Assembly (NCBI GenBank): GCA_947459245.1
Contig: CANHCV010000008.1
Span: forward strand, 1-56,820
Direction of reading: 5' to 3'
Length of the DNA stretch: 56,820 nucleotides
DNA from: Bacteroidota bacterium
GTDB lineage: Bacteria; Bacteroidota; Bacteroidia; UBA7662; CANHCV01
Position 1 is the first letter of the stretch. Each line of letters begins with the position of its first letter. This document shows positions 48,866-56,820 of the stretch, in pieces. The notes beneath the pieces are model-generated. The model ran no database searches and was not told the origin of the DNA. It was given only the letters and a program-made list of their open reading frames with translations. The position numbers and the translations under genes were made by a program.

Positions 48866-49858
48866 TTAAAATTTCAAACGCGGGTCGGAACTGCACGATA
48901 AATCCTCAAAAATTTGTGCTTTCCACAACTCAAAACCGGCGCAAGCAATCATCCCGGCATTATCGGTACAGAATTGAAAAGCAGGAATATATGCTTCACA
49001 ATGTTGATGTTTCGCTAACTCCATAAAGGCCAAACGCAGGGGTCCGTTGGCGGATACGCCTCCCGCCAAAGCGATGCGTTTGGCTTGCGTTTCAACAATG
49101 GCTTTCTTCAATTTTCGCATCAAAATTTCAATAATCGTAAATTGAATGGAGGCCGCAAAATCGGCCGCATTTTCCGATAAAAATCCGGGTCCTTGTTTCT
49201 GCAAAAATACCATCACTTGTGTTTTTAATCCGCTGAAACTGAACTGCAATCCGGGCGTTTGAGGAATGGTAAAAGCGAAGGCCTTGGGGTTGCCGTTTTC
49301 TGCTAATTTTTGAAGGTGTGGCCCACCAGGATAGGGCAAACCAATCAACTTGGCCATCTTATCGAACGCCTCCCCCGCAGCATCGTCCAACGTTTCTCCC
49401 AGCACCTCCATTTCTACGGCCGATTTCACCCAAACCAATTGCGTATGTCCGCCCGAAACCGTTAAACAAAGGAAAGGAAAGTCGGGCTTGGGATCTTCAA
49501 TCAAGTGGGCTAAAATATGGGCCTTCATGTGGTTAACCCCAACAAGAGGAATGTTCAACGCTTGGGCTAATCCTTTCGCAAATTGTCCGCCCACCAACAA
49601 TGGGCCCATCAAACCGGGGCCTTTGGTAAAAGCAATGGCCGATAAATCGCTCCATTCGCATCTCGCTTGAGCCATCGCTTCCTTCACCACGGGAGCAATA
49701 TTTTGCAAATGGTTTCGGCTGGCCGCCTCGGGAATAACGCCTCCCCATTTTTGATGAATTTCTTGGGAAACGACAACGTTACTAACGATTTTTCCGTCCT
49801 TCCACACAGCGGCAGAAGTGTCGTCACAAGAAGACTCTATCCCTAGAATTGTTGACAT
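48866..49858 (-). CDS. tsaD: tRNA N6-threonylcarbamoyladenosine transferase TsaD
   Basis: 330 aa from ATG 49858 (STILGIESSCDDTSAAV is the conserved N-terminus; the upstream ATG at 49897 is not used by homologues). Metal-binding HMKAHILAH (about 108-116), SGGHTQLVWV, DDAAGEAFDKMAKLIGLPYPGGP and late NAGMIACAG (Asp/Asn nucleotide loop). With TsaB, TsaC and TsaE it makes t6A37 on ANN-decoding tRNAs, an essential modification in most bacteria. It is divergent from tamB with 73 bp between the starts. Confidence 0.96.
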   Translation of the reverse strand: MSTILGIESSCDDTSAAVWKDGKIVSNVVVSQEIHQKWGGVIPEAASRNHLQNIAPVVKEAMAQARCEWSDLSAIAFTKGPGLMGPLLVGGQFAKGLAQALNIPLVGVNHMKAHILAHLIEDPKPDFPFLCLTVSGGHTQLVWVKSAVEMEVLGETLDDAAGEAFDKMAKLIGLPYPGGPHLQKLAENGNPKAFAFTIPQTPGLQFSFSGLKTQVMVFLQKQGPGFLSENAADFAASIQFTIIEILMRKLKKAIVETQAKRIALAGGVSANGPLRLAFMELAKHQHCEAYIPAFQFCTDNAGMIACAGFELWKAQIFEDLSCSSDPRLKF

Positions 49859-49898
49859 TTTTAACGAGTTATTGGGAAACCGTTTGCAAAGAAACACC

Positions 49899-49906
49899 TA
49901 TTTTTG
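49899..49906 (+). promoter_or_regulatory. -7 box of tamB
   Basis: TATTTTTG, 25 nt before ATG 49932. Confidence 0.5.
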
Positions 49907-49931
49907 TTAATTGCCCAAGTTGTAATCAAAC

Positions 49932-52900
49932 ATGACTGAAAATCAACCCATTAAAAATTCAGGAAACCGTCCGTGGTACGGGCGTGTTCGCACGTACCTG
50001 GGTTTGTTGGCGTTGATCTTCTTGGGATTTTTTGGCACGTTGTGGATACCTTCGGTTCAAACCGCCTACGTGCGCTGGGGATTGGCCCAATTTTCCGATC
50101 AAGTTGGCGCACGCATCGATGTTCAAAAAGTGCACTTTGAATTGGATGGAAGCATCGCCCTTCAGGGAGTTTTGATTCTCGATCAAAAGAACGACACCCT
50201 CCTCTATGCCGAAAAGTTGAATACCAAAGTTGGCAGTTGGATGGGGCTTCGAGATCAACTCAGTCTTCCTTCAACCTATCTGGAAAATGCGCTCATTCGG
50301 GTGAAAGAAACCTCCGAGAAAGGAACCTTCAATTTCGATTTTTTGGTTGAAGCTTTATCTTCCAAAAAGAAAAAAACCACTACCAAAGATGTTCCGGTTC
50401 TTTTGGGAAAAGTAAAAGGGAGCCGCATTCAATTGGAATACCACCGATTTAAGGGAAGGAACGATGGGCCACTCCTGCAACAGAAAGATCTTATTCTGGC
50501 CCATACCGATTTTCAAGCCGAAAATTGGTCGATCGGTAAAAAAATTAAAGGCACGCTTTCACGCTTTTCTACGGAAATCAATCGGTCGGAAGTGGTCCGA
50601 AGCGGATTTCTAGATGTAGAAATGCAAGACGATCGGATTTGGGTGAAAAAAATTCACCTGAGATCGAGCACGGCCATTGCCAAAGGATCCATTCAGGTGA
50701 GTGGAAAAGGTGAAAAACAACGCATCGACGCCCGATTTGATTCGTTGTATATTCGAAACAATGGGCTTCAAAAATGGGCAAAAGTGGATGTTCCATTCCG
50801 CCGAAATGCCTTGTTAAAGGGAAGTTTTGTGGTGGAGAGCCATTCTGCAAAAGCCAAGAAATTGGTGGTGGTGTTGGATGGAAAGCCTGCCATTTCAGGA
50901 AATTTTTTGGTTAAAAATTGGGAAGATGTTAACCAACTTCAAGTGGAGGCATCTCGGGCAAAAATGGATTTAAATCCCGCCCAACTGCTCACCCAAATGA
51001 ACCGAAACGATTGGGCGGAAAAAGCAAAACCTCTAGGAAACATCACCTTCGAAGGAAATGCCAGCTACCGCGAATCGACCGTAAAAACCGATGGATTCCT
51101 CCTATCCGACTTGGGAAAAGTAACTTCTAAATCCGACATCAGTTGGAAAAATGGTTGGAAAATTCAAGGTGATCTATCTACCGAAAATCTCAACCTTTCC
51201 CCTTTCCTCCCCGAAGAAGCCTCCCTATCACGAATCACCTTCCAAGGAAAAATGAACGTAGGCGGAAAAGACCTTTCCTCTCTATCTGGGCCTGTTCAAG
51301 GGACGTTGAGCGAAGTAGAATTTCAAGGAAAAAACTACCAACGAATTTCGTTGGATGGGAATTTTGGAGAAGGCTATTTCCGAGGAAAATTGCAATCATC
51401 CGATGCCGGATTGCAATTCTTTGTCCAAGGAAATGTTGCCCTCGATCCCGCAAAACAAATCAGCGACGTGGTCGTTCAAGCCACCAAAATCGACCTTCAA
51501 AAGTTAGGCATTTCGAAACAAGAAGAATGGATTTCGGGCGATTTTACGTTTCAAGGTAAAGGCAGCAATGCCGATGATTTCTTGGGCCAATTGGTGGGAA
51601 AATCATTGGTTTACCATCGTTCCAAAGAGGTTTTTACCCTTCCAGAATTGGAAATTTATAGTCGATTGGACGATGCCAAACGCTCGGTGGGAATCCAATC
51701 CACTTGGCTGAACGCCAGCGTAACCGGCCAATTTCCGTTGTTGGATTTATGGAAGTACGCGAATAATTTGGCCGAACCCCACGTTCCAGCCTACTTGGAT
51801 CCCATTGCCGCATTGCCGCCGGCCAGTTTCGATTGGAAGTTTTGGGTAAAAGAGCCGGAAACGTTGGCCCAATTGGCCCAAGTTAGCGGGTGGCACGCAG
51901 CTCCGTTTCAGGGTTCCGGGTTGGTTCGTTCTTCCGTTGGTAGAAGTTTAACCCGCATCCAAATTCCATACGTGGATGCCGGCGGAACCCGAATGAGAGG
52001 GGGAATGGTGGTGGTTAATACCGACACCAACCGCATGTCGATTTCCCTCCAAACCGATACCATAACGGTTAACGATACCACCGTATTAACCACAGCCAAT
52101 TTCAATGCATTCGTTCACAACGACACCCTCAAATTTACCTCCGATTTGATTCGAGATCCCTCCAAAAACCAAGGGAATTTGGAAGGAATGTTGGTGGTTT
52201 TTCCCGACTCGAACCTTCTTCATTTGGATCATTCTACCCTTACCGTAAACGGAGATTTATGGAAATTTTACCAAGATCAACCCATCGTTTTCGATCGTAC
52301 AGGAGTGACTTTGCATGAATTGGGGGTGAAGTCGTTCAACCAGCTTGTTCAAATTTCAGGAAAAGTTTCAGATAGTCCGTTGGACACCGTAACCTTCATT
52401 ACCCAACAGTTCAATTTGGCGCAACTCAATAACTTTTTGAAGGCGTTCAAAGTGCAGGTTGAAGGAAAATCCGATATCAAGGTTTCGGCTTCGAATTATT
52501 TGAAGGATCCGTTCCTCAGAGGTCAAATAAAGATTTCAAACCTAAAAGTAGATACGGTTCGGTATGGCGACATTCGCTTCGATGCCGATTGGATGAAATT
52601 GGAGAAAACGGTTCACATCGATGGGGAAATTTTCAATCGAGAAACCCAATCGAAATTGGATGTGAAGGGTTTTGTAGATTTCCACGAATCGAGAGAAGAA
52701 TTGGATGTGACGGCTACTTTGAGTCGCACCGATGCCCGGTGGTTGGAGAAGGTGCTCTCGCCCGATTTGCACGACATCCACGGGTATGCCGACGGATTTA
52801 TTCAGGTGTACGGAACGTTCGACAAACCCCTGCTGATTGGGGCGGTGAACATCGATTCGGGTAGTTTTGTGGTTGACGCCATGAACGTTCGGTACAACAC

Positions 52901-54446
52901 CGGAAACAAACCCATTTCCATTTTGTTAACCGACGAGTCCATAGACTTCAACAAGGTAAAATTGTACGACGATTTCGGTGGATTTGCCCAAGTAAACGGA
53001 AAGGTACTGCACAATTACCTTCGAAACACCCGTTTGAACCTTACGCTTGAAATTCCAGAGAAAAAGAAAAACGGCGAGCCCAACAAGGTTTTGGTGTACA
53101 ATTTTCCCACTTTTTCCACCGGCGATGCATTTTATGGAACCGCCTTTGCCACCGGCTTAGCCAGCATCAAAGGGCACATCAGTTTGATTGATTTTAACGT
53201 GGTGGCTAAATCTCAAGAGGGAACTTTATTGAAGATCCCCTTGGAAGAAACCGAGTACTCCAACACGGCCGATTTCATGCAGTTTTTGGTGAAAGACACC
53301 TTGGTGAACGCCTCCAAAAAACAGCGGAAGGTTGCGTTGGAAGGCGTTAACTTTTTCCTCGATTTGGAAGCGACCCCCGATGCCGAAGTGCACCTCATCT
53401 TCGATGAATTGGCCGGTGACGTGATTCGAGGCCGAGGCAAAGGGAACCTAAAAATGGCGTACGACAAAGACGACGATTTTACTCTTTTTGGAAACTATGA
53501 AATCTCCAAAGGAGACTACCACTTCACTTGGGAAAACATCATCGACAAAAAGTTTGACCTGGTTCCCGGTGGAACATTGGTTTGGAGCGGCGACCCCTTC
53601 CACGCCCAAATGAACCTCCAAGCCATGTACACCCAGCGAACCACGCTCACCAATTTGGTTAGTACCGATTACGACCAAAGTCGTTTGCAAGACACCACCC
53701 GAAATTTGAAAAACATCCGTTATCCGGTTCAAACCATTCTCAAAATGTCGGGAGATTTGATGAAGCCCGATATCGGTTTCGAGATTAAAATTCCCAACTT
53801 GAGTCCGGGCGACTTGGCTTCCATCAAATTGAAAGACATCAACAACAACCAGCAGGAGCTCAATAACCAGGTATTCGGCCTTTTGATGCTGGGACAATTC
53901 ATCAACAATAGCAATTTGGCGTTGGATGTAACGGGTAGTTTCAACACTTTGGGAGAAATGGTCTCGAACCAACTTTCGAATTTGCTCAGTAAATACACCA
54001 AAAACTTGAACATCGGATTGAATTACTTCGGTCAAAATTCAGGTAGCTCTTCCAATGCTCGCCGTCAGGTTCAAGTGGCCATGAATACAACCTTGTTCAA
54101 CGACCGGGTGATTTTGGACGGAAACCTCGATTTTGGCTCAGACTTTTTGAGAACCCAAACGAATGGGCAAGCCATTGGAGGCACCTTTTCCATTGAGTAT
54201 TTGATTGATGAAGAAGGAAAGTTCCGCGTAAAGGCTTTCAACCGATTGGAAGACAATTTGTTGGTGGCCAACGCTGGCAGCAACTACCGCCAAGGATTGG
54301 GCATCAGCTATTCCAAAGAATTCAATCATTTTTCTGATTTGCTGATTTCCACCAAGAACTATTTTAGAATTCAAAACATCAAAAAAAATAAATCGAAAAC
54401 GGGTATTCCCAACCAACCTGAAATTAACGCCACCGCCAATCAATGA
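49932..54446 (+). CDS. tamB: TamB-like translocation and assembly module protein
   Basis: 1504 aa. One N-terminal membrane helix (about 24-44, LGLLALIFLGFFGTLWIP) is followed by an AsmA-like start (GARIDVQKVHFELDGSIALQGVLILDQKNDTLLYAEKL) and a very long repetitive beta region, the beta-taco channel of lipid-transfer proteins. The C-terminal DUF490/TamB domain (about 1050-1440) includes IRGRGKGNLKMAYDKDDDFTLFGNYEISKGDY, FDLVPGGTLVWSGDPFHAQMNL and a final barrel-like GGTFSIEYLIDEEGKFRVKAFNR. TamB bridges inner and outer membranes and works with an Omp85 partner in phospholipid transport or barrel assembly. Bacteroidota often have TamB next to the barrel partner; here the Omp85-like gene is about 33 kb away. 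It overlaps the next gene by 4 bp. Confidence 0.9.
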   Translation: MTENQPIKNSGNRPWYGRVRTYLGLLALIFLGFFGTLWIPSVQTAYVRWGLAQFSDQVGARIDVQKVHFELDGSIALQGVLILDQKNDTLLYAEKLNTKVGSWMGLRDQLSLPSTYLENALIRVKETSEKGTFNFDFLVEALSSKKKKTTTKDVPVLLGKVKGSRIQLEYHRFKGRNDGPLLQQKDLILAHTDFQAENWSIGKKIKGTLSRFSTEINRSEVVRSGFLDVEMQDDRIWVKKIHLRSSTAIAKGSIQVSGKGEKQRIDARFDSLYIRNNGLQKWAKVDVPFRRNALLKGSFVVESHSAKAKKLVVVLDGKPAISGNFLVKNWEDVNQLQVEASRAKMDLNPAQLLTQMNRNDWAEKAKPLGNITFEGNASYRESTVKTDGFLLSDLGKVTSKSDISWKNGWKIQGDLSTENLNLSPFLPEEASLSRITFQGKMNVGGKDLSSLSGPVQGTLSEVEFQGKNYQRISLDGNFGEGYFRGKLQSSDAGLQFFVQGNVALDPAKQISDVVVQATKIDLQKLGISKQEEWISGDFTFQGKGSNADDFLGQLVGKSLVYHRSKEVFTLPELEIYSRLDDAKRSVGIQSTWLNASVTGQFPLLDLWKYANNLAEPHVPAYLDPIAALPPASFDWKFWVKEPETLAQLAQVSGWHAAPFQGSGLVRSSVGRSLTRIQIPYVDAGGTRMRGGMVVVNTDTNRMSISLQTDTITVNDTTVLTTANFNAFVHNDTLKFTSDLIRDPSKNQGNLEGMLVVFPDSNLLHLDHSTLTVNGDLWKFYQDQPIVFDRTGVTLHELGVKSFNQLVQISGKVSDSPLDTVTFITQQFNLAQLNNFLKAFKVQVEGKSDIKVSASNYLKDPFLRGQIKISNLKVDTVRYGDIRFDADWMKLEKTVHIDGEIFNRETQSKLDVKGFVDFHESREELDVTATLSRTDARWLEKVLSPDLHDIHGYADGFIQVYGTFDKPLLIGAVNIDSGSFVVDAMNVRYNTGNKPISILLTDESIDFNKVKLYDDFGGFAQVNGKVLHNYLRNTRLNLTLEIPEKKKNGEPNKVLVYNFPTFSTGDAFYGTAFATGLASIKGHISLIDFNVVAKSQEGTLLKIPLEETEYSNTADFMQFLVKDTLVNASKKQRKVALEGVNFFLDLEATPDAEVHLIFDELAGDVIRGRGKGNLKMAYDKDDDFTLFGNYEISKGDYHFTWENIIDKKFDLVPGGTLVWSGDPFHAQMNLQAMYTQRTTLTNLVSTDYDQSRLQDTTRNLKNIRYPVQTILKMSGDLMKPDIGFEIKIPNLSPGDLASIKLKDINNNQQELNNQVFGLLMLGQFINNSNLALDVTGSFNTLGEMVSNQLSNLLSKYTKNLNIGLNYFGQNSGSSSNARRQVQVAMNTTLFNDRVILDGNLDFGSDFLRTQTNGQAIGGTFSIEYLIDEEGKFRVKAFNRLEDNLLVANAGSNYRQGLGISYSKEFNHFSDLLISTKNYFRIQNIKKNKSKTGIPNQPEINATANQ

Positions 54447-56820
54447 TGAAAAAAATCGCCTTTCTCTTGTTCATGACTTGCTTGATTCATGAAGCAACCG
54501 CCCAAAAATCGTACTTTCAGCAACGCGTAGACACCCGAATTTGGGTGACCTTGCACGACGGGGATCATTCCCTTTCGGCTTTGGAGGAAATTACCTACAC
54601 GAATAATTCTGCACAATCGTTGGATAAAATTTATTTCCACCTTTGGCCCAATGCCTACCGCAGCAACCGAACCGCGTTGGCTCGGCAAACGTTGCAAAAC
54701 GGAAAGCGCGGCTTGTATTATGCCGAACCCAAAGACCAAGGATTCATCGATTCCCTAGCGTTTTCGGTGAATGGAAAATTGGTGAAATGGGAGATTTTAA
54801 ATGAAGATACCCCGGACGTGGCTATCGTTTATTTGCCGCAATCGTTGAGTCCGGGACAAAAGATCGTCATTTCTACGCCTTTCCATGTGAAATTGCCTGC
54901 GTCGTTTTCTCGAATGGGACACATCGATCAGCGCTACCAAATTACCCAGTGGTACCCCAAACCAGCGGTGTTCGACCATCAGGGATGGAACCCCATTCCG
55001 TATTTGGACCAAGGGGAATTTTACAGCGAGTTCGGTAGTTTTGATGTGAGCATTACGGTTCCCAAAAACTACGTGGTGGGCGCTTCTGGAGATCTTCAAA
55101 CCGAATCGGAAAAAGTTTGGCTGCGAAATTTAGCCGAAGAAAATGAACGAGAAATCGGCTCGAGGAAAGATACATCTGCCAAAAATGAAAAGGTAAATTT
55201 GAAGGTAGAAGTAGCGAAAGCAAAAGGCAAAATTGCCAAGAAAGATACTATGCCTCCATCTTCTTCCGAATGGAAAACCTTGAGGTACACCTTGGACAAT
55301 GTGCACGATTTTGCTTGGTTTGCCGACAAAACTTTTCGGGTTTTAAGAAGTGAAGTGACCTTGCCGGAAAGCAAACGTTCCGTTGAAACATGGTTGATGT
55401 ACACTCCCGAAAATGCCAAAGTGTGGGAAAAGGCAAAGCCCTACATCGACAGTTCCATCTACTACTACAGCTTGTGGGTGGGCGATTACCCCTACAAGGT
55501 TTGCACCGCAGTGGATGGCGCTTTGAGTGCAGGTGGAGGCATGGAATATCCAACCATCACCATCATTTCGGCTTCGAGTTCCCCCAAGGAATTGGACATT
55601 GTGATTGCGCACGAGGTGGGTCACAATTGGTTTTATGGGATTTTGGGAAGCAATGAGCGCCAACATACGTGGATGGACGAGGGCATGAACTCGTACATGG
55701 AAGAAAGGTACACCCAACAACGGTACGGAAAAGGAGGTTCGGGCATGTTGGGAGGTTTGGGCGATGCGTTGAAAAACGTGCTTCCATCGAACCGCGGCTT
55801 GGAGGAATTGGTGTATTTCTATGAGGCTGGCCGCGGATTGGATCAATCGCTTGGTCTTCGCGGCGACCAATTTACCAACACCAATTACGGAGTGCTTTGC
55901 TACAAGAAAACCGCCATGAATTTCAGGTATTTAGCGGCTTATTTAGGGCAGGAAGAATTCGATCGAATCATGCACCAATATTACCGCGAATGGCAATTCA
56001 AACATCCATATCCGAAAGATATTGAAATGGTTTTTGAGCGGGAATCGAAACGGAATTTGGATTGGTTCTTTGGCGATTTATTGAATTCTGCTAAAACCAT
56101 GGATTATTCCATCCAGAAAAAAGGTCAAGAATTGGTTTTGAAAAACAAAGGAGAAATGGCTTCACCGGTTCCCGTTTTAATCCAAACCGAAAACGGAAAT
56201 GAAACCGTTCAATGGTTGGAAGGATTTTCTGAAGGAGAAAAACGCCTTCCGTTGCCAAGCAACCATACCGGCACGATCGATCCCGATGCAGTGACGTTGG
56301 ATTTGAATTGGGGGAACAATTCTACCGCTAAAAAAGTGGATTTGAAATTTGGTTTGGGATTCCCTAAAGCGGGCGAGAAAAATCTGTATTTTCTTCCGGC
56401 CATTGGAAACAACGCCAACGATGGCTGGCTGTTTGGTGCGGTTATTCACAATGGCAGAATTCCAGCCAGCAAACTCGACTTTTTGGTGATGCCGTTGTAC
56501 GGAAATAAGTCGGGCAAATTGGCCGGACACGCTCACGCTTACTACCACATTCGTCCTTTGCAAAAGGGCGTAAAAGATTGGAGTATGGGAGGAATGCTTC
56601 GTCAGTATTCTTTTCAAAACAACCGCATTCCACTTTCGTTTACCCATTTTCAACCTCGCATTACCGCTACGTTTGGGGAACGAGGTGGAGCGTTTTCCAC
56701 CGTTTCCAACACCCTTTCGGCGGTGGCGTTCATGAATATTTTAGATCAGTACGGTTTGGATAGCGCCAATCAATTGGTGTACGATGGAAAGGGAAGAACG
56801 CTTCCCATTTACCGATTGGA
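54443..56820 (+). CDS. Secreted M1-family metallopeptidase, truncated by window edge
   Basis: Starts at ATG 54443 (a second ATG follows directly), overlapping the tamB stop, and stays open for 792 codons to the window end. Signal peptide (IAFLLFMTCLIHEATAQ), M1 N-terminal domain (ALEEITYTNNSAQSLDKIYFHLWPNAY), then zinc site H390-E-V-G-H394 with E413 (MDEGMNSY), spaced HExxH-18-E. GGGMEYP precedes it as the GAMEN-like motif. The lysine-rich stretch at about 235-270 is a species-specific insertion. The visible C-terminal region (from about 620) begins a beta-rich segment (KVDLKFGLGFPKAGEKNLYFLPAIG) longer than that of the other M1 enzyme at 19219. Likely a second secreted peptidase, coexpressed with tamB. 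Confidence 0.88.
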   Translation, partial: MMKKIAFLLFMTCLIHEATAQKSYFQQRVDTRIWVTLHDGDHSLSALEEITYTNNSAQSLDKIYFHLWPNAYRSNRTALARQTLQNGKRGLYYAEPKDQGFIDSLAFSVNGKLVKWEILNEDTPDVAIVYLPQSLSPGQKIVISTPFHVKLPASFSRMGHIDQRYQITQWYPKPAVFDHQGWNPIPYLDQGEFYSEFGSFDVSITVPKNYVVGASGDLQTESEKVWLRNLAEENEREIGSRKDTSAKNEKVNLKVEVAKAKGKIAKKDTMPPSSSEWKTLRYTLDNVHDFAWFADKTFRVLRSEVTLPESKRSVETWLMYTPENAKVWEKAKPYIDSSIYYYSLWVGDYPYKVCTAVDGALSAGGGMEYPTITIISASSSPKELDIVIAHEVGHNWFYGILGSNERQHTWMDEGMNSYMEERYTQQRYGKGGSGMLGGLGDALKNVLPSNRGLEELVYFYEAGRGLDQSLGLRGDQFTNTNYGVLCYKKTAMNFRYLAAYLGQEEFDRIMHQYYREWQFKHPYPKDIEMVFERESKRNLDWFFGDLLNSAKTMDYSIQKKGQELVLKNKGEMASPVPVLIQTENGNETVQWLEGFSEGEKRLPLPSNHTGTIDPDAVTLDLNWGNNSTAKKVDLKFGLGFPKAGEKNLYFLPAIGNNANDGWLFGAVIHNGRIPASKLDFLVMPLYGNKSGKLAGHAHAYYHIRPLQKGVKDWSMGGMLRQYSFQNNRIPLSFTHFQPRITATFGERGGAFSTVSNTLSAVAFMNILDQYGLDSANQLVYDGKGRTLPIYRL

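Noticed and set aside
1-56820. Insertion sequences, phage genes, integrases, rRNA, tmRNA, 6S or SRP RNA
   Set aside because: No transposase, integrase or phage-structural protein motifs in any frame, and no RNA-gene signatures other than the one tRNA were recognised; structured RNAs without strong motifs could be missed without covariance searches.

Overview
The window reads as a chromosomal segment of a Bacteroidota bacterium, probably Flavobacteriales-like. Evidence: type IX secretion (T9SS) C-terminal sorting domains on several secreted proteins; a PorE-type TPR/propeller/OmpA protein; Bacteroidota families (DUF3276 Pur-alpha-like, DUF1573 lipoprotein, GT117/DUF2723, TamB with an Omp85-like barrel); and promoters built on the Bacteroidota -7 box TAnnTTTG rather than TATAAT, with no consistent Shine-Dalgarno sequences. 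No transposase, integrase, rRNA or CRISPR array is visible. One tRNA (Gln, UUG) is present.

Layout. 1-3595: two tandem LamG surface proteins (minus; the first runs off the left edge). 4394-9121: metallophosphoesterase, GT39 glycosyltransferase, AcuI/YhdH-type reductase, and an amidohydrolase-like protein lacking its metal motif. 9170-15293: tRNA-Gln, then a four-gene glycosylation operon (two NDP-sugar epimerases, a DPM1-like GT2, a GT117 O-mannosyltransferase-like protein). 15345-21878: Omp85-like barrel, HemW, Aat, an M1 peptidase and pirin. 22564-29791: DUF3276, ABC exporter, leucine-dehydrogenase-like enzyme, nusB-DUF1573-yajC, CNNM/CorC protein, RsmA. 29869-35923: a CxxCH-bearing secreted protein, PorE, a YdeI-like protein, and a lipoprotein/VTC/DUF4956/DUF2490 operon that would span the envelope. 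36840-41485: mnmE, an AT-rich hipBST toxin-antitoxin island whose hipS carries an in-frame stop, and comM. 41898-56820: secreted T9SS protein, C1 peptidase, PrsW, M36 peptidase, tsaD, tamB and a second M1 peptidase cut by the right edge.

Five long gene-free stretches (3596-4393, 17927-18528, 21879-22563, 35957-36839, 41486-41897), all at places where gene orientation switches, share a mosaic family of intergenic repeats: AAACGTTT palindromes (one a perfect 40-bp inverted repeat), tandem arrays of about 117 and 147 bp, and a roughly 23-bp TTCGAC-N-GCTCAGG module. Aligning the copies with each other gives empty and occupied sites for that 23-bp module at several places. This is the strongest candidate here for something undescribed.

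Other points: a set of -7 boxes sit exactly 3-4 nt before the start codon, which predicts leaderless mRNAs and supports two GTG starts. The hip promoter is covered by three palindromic operators at exact 41-bp spacing. The two LamG paralogues have nearly identical 5' ends but divergent AT-rich cores.
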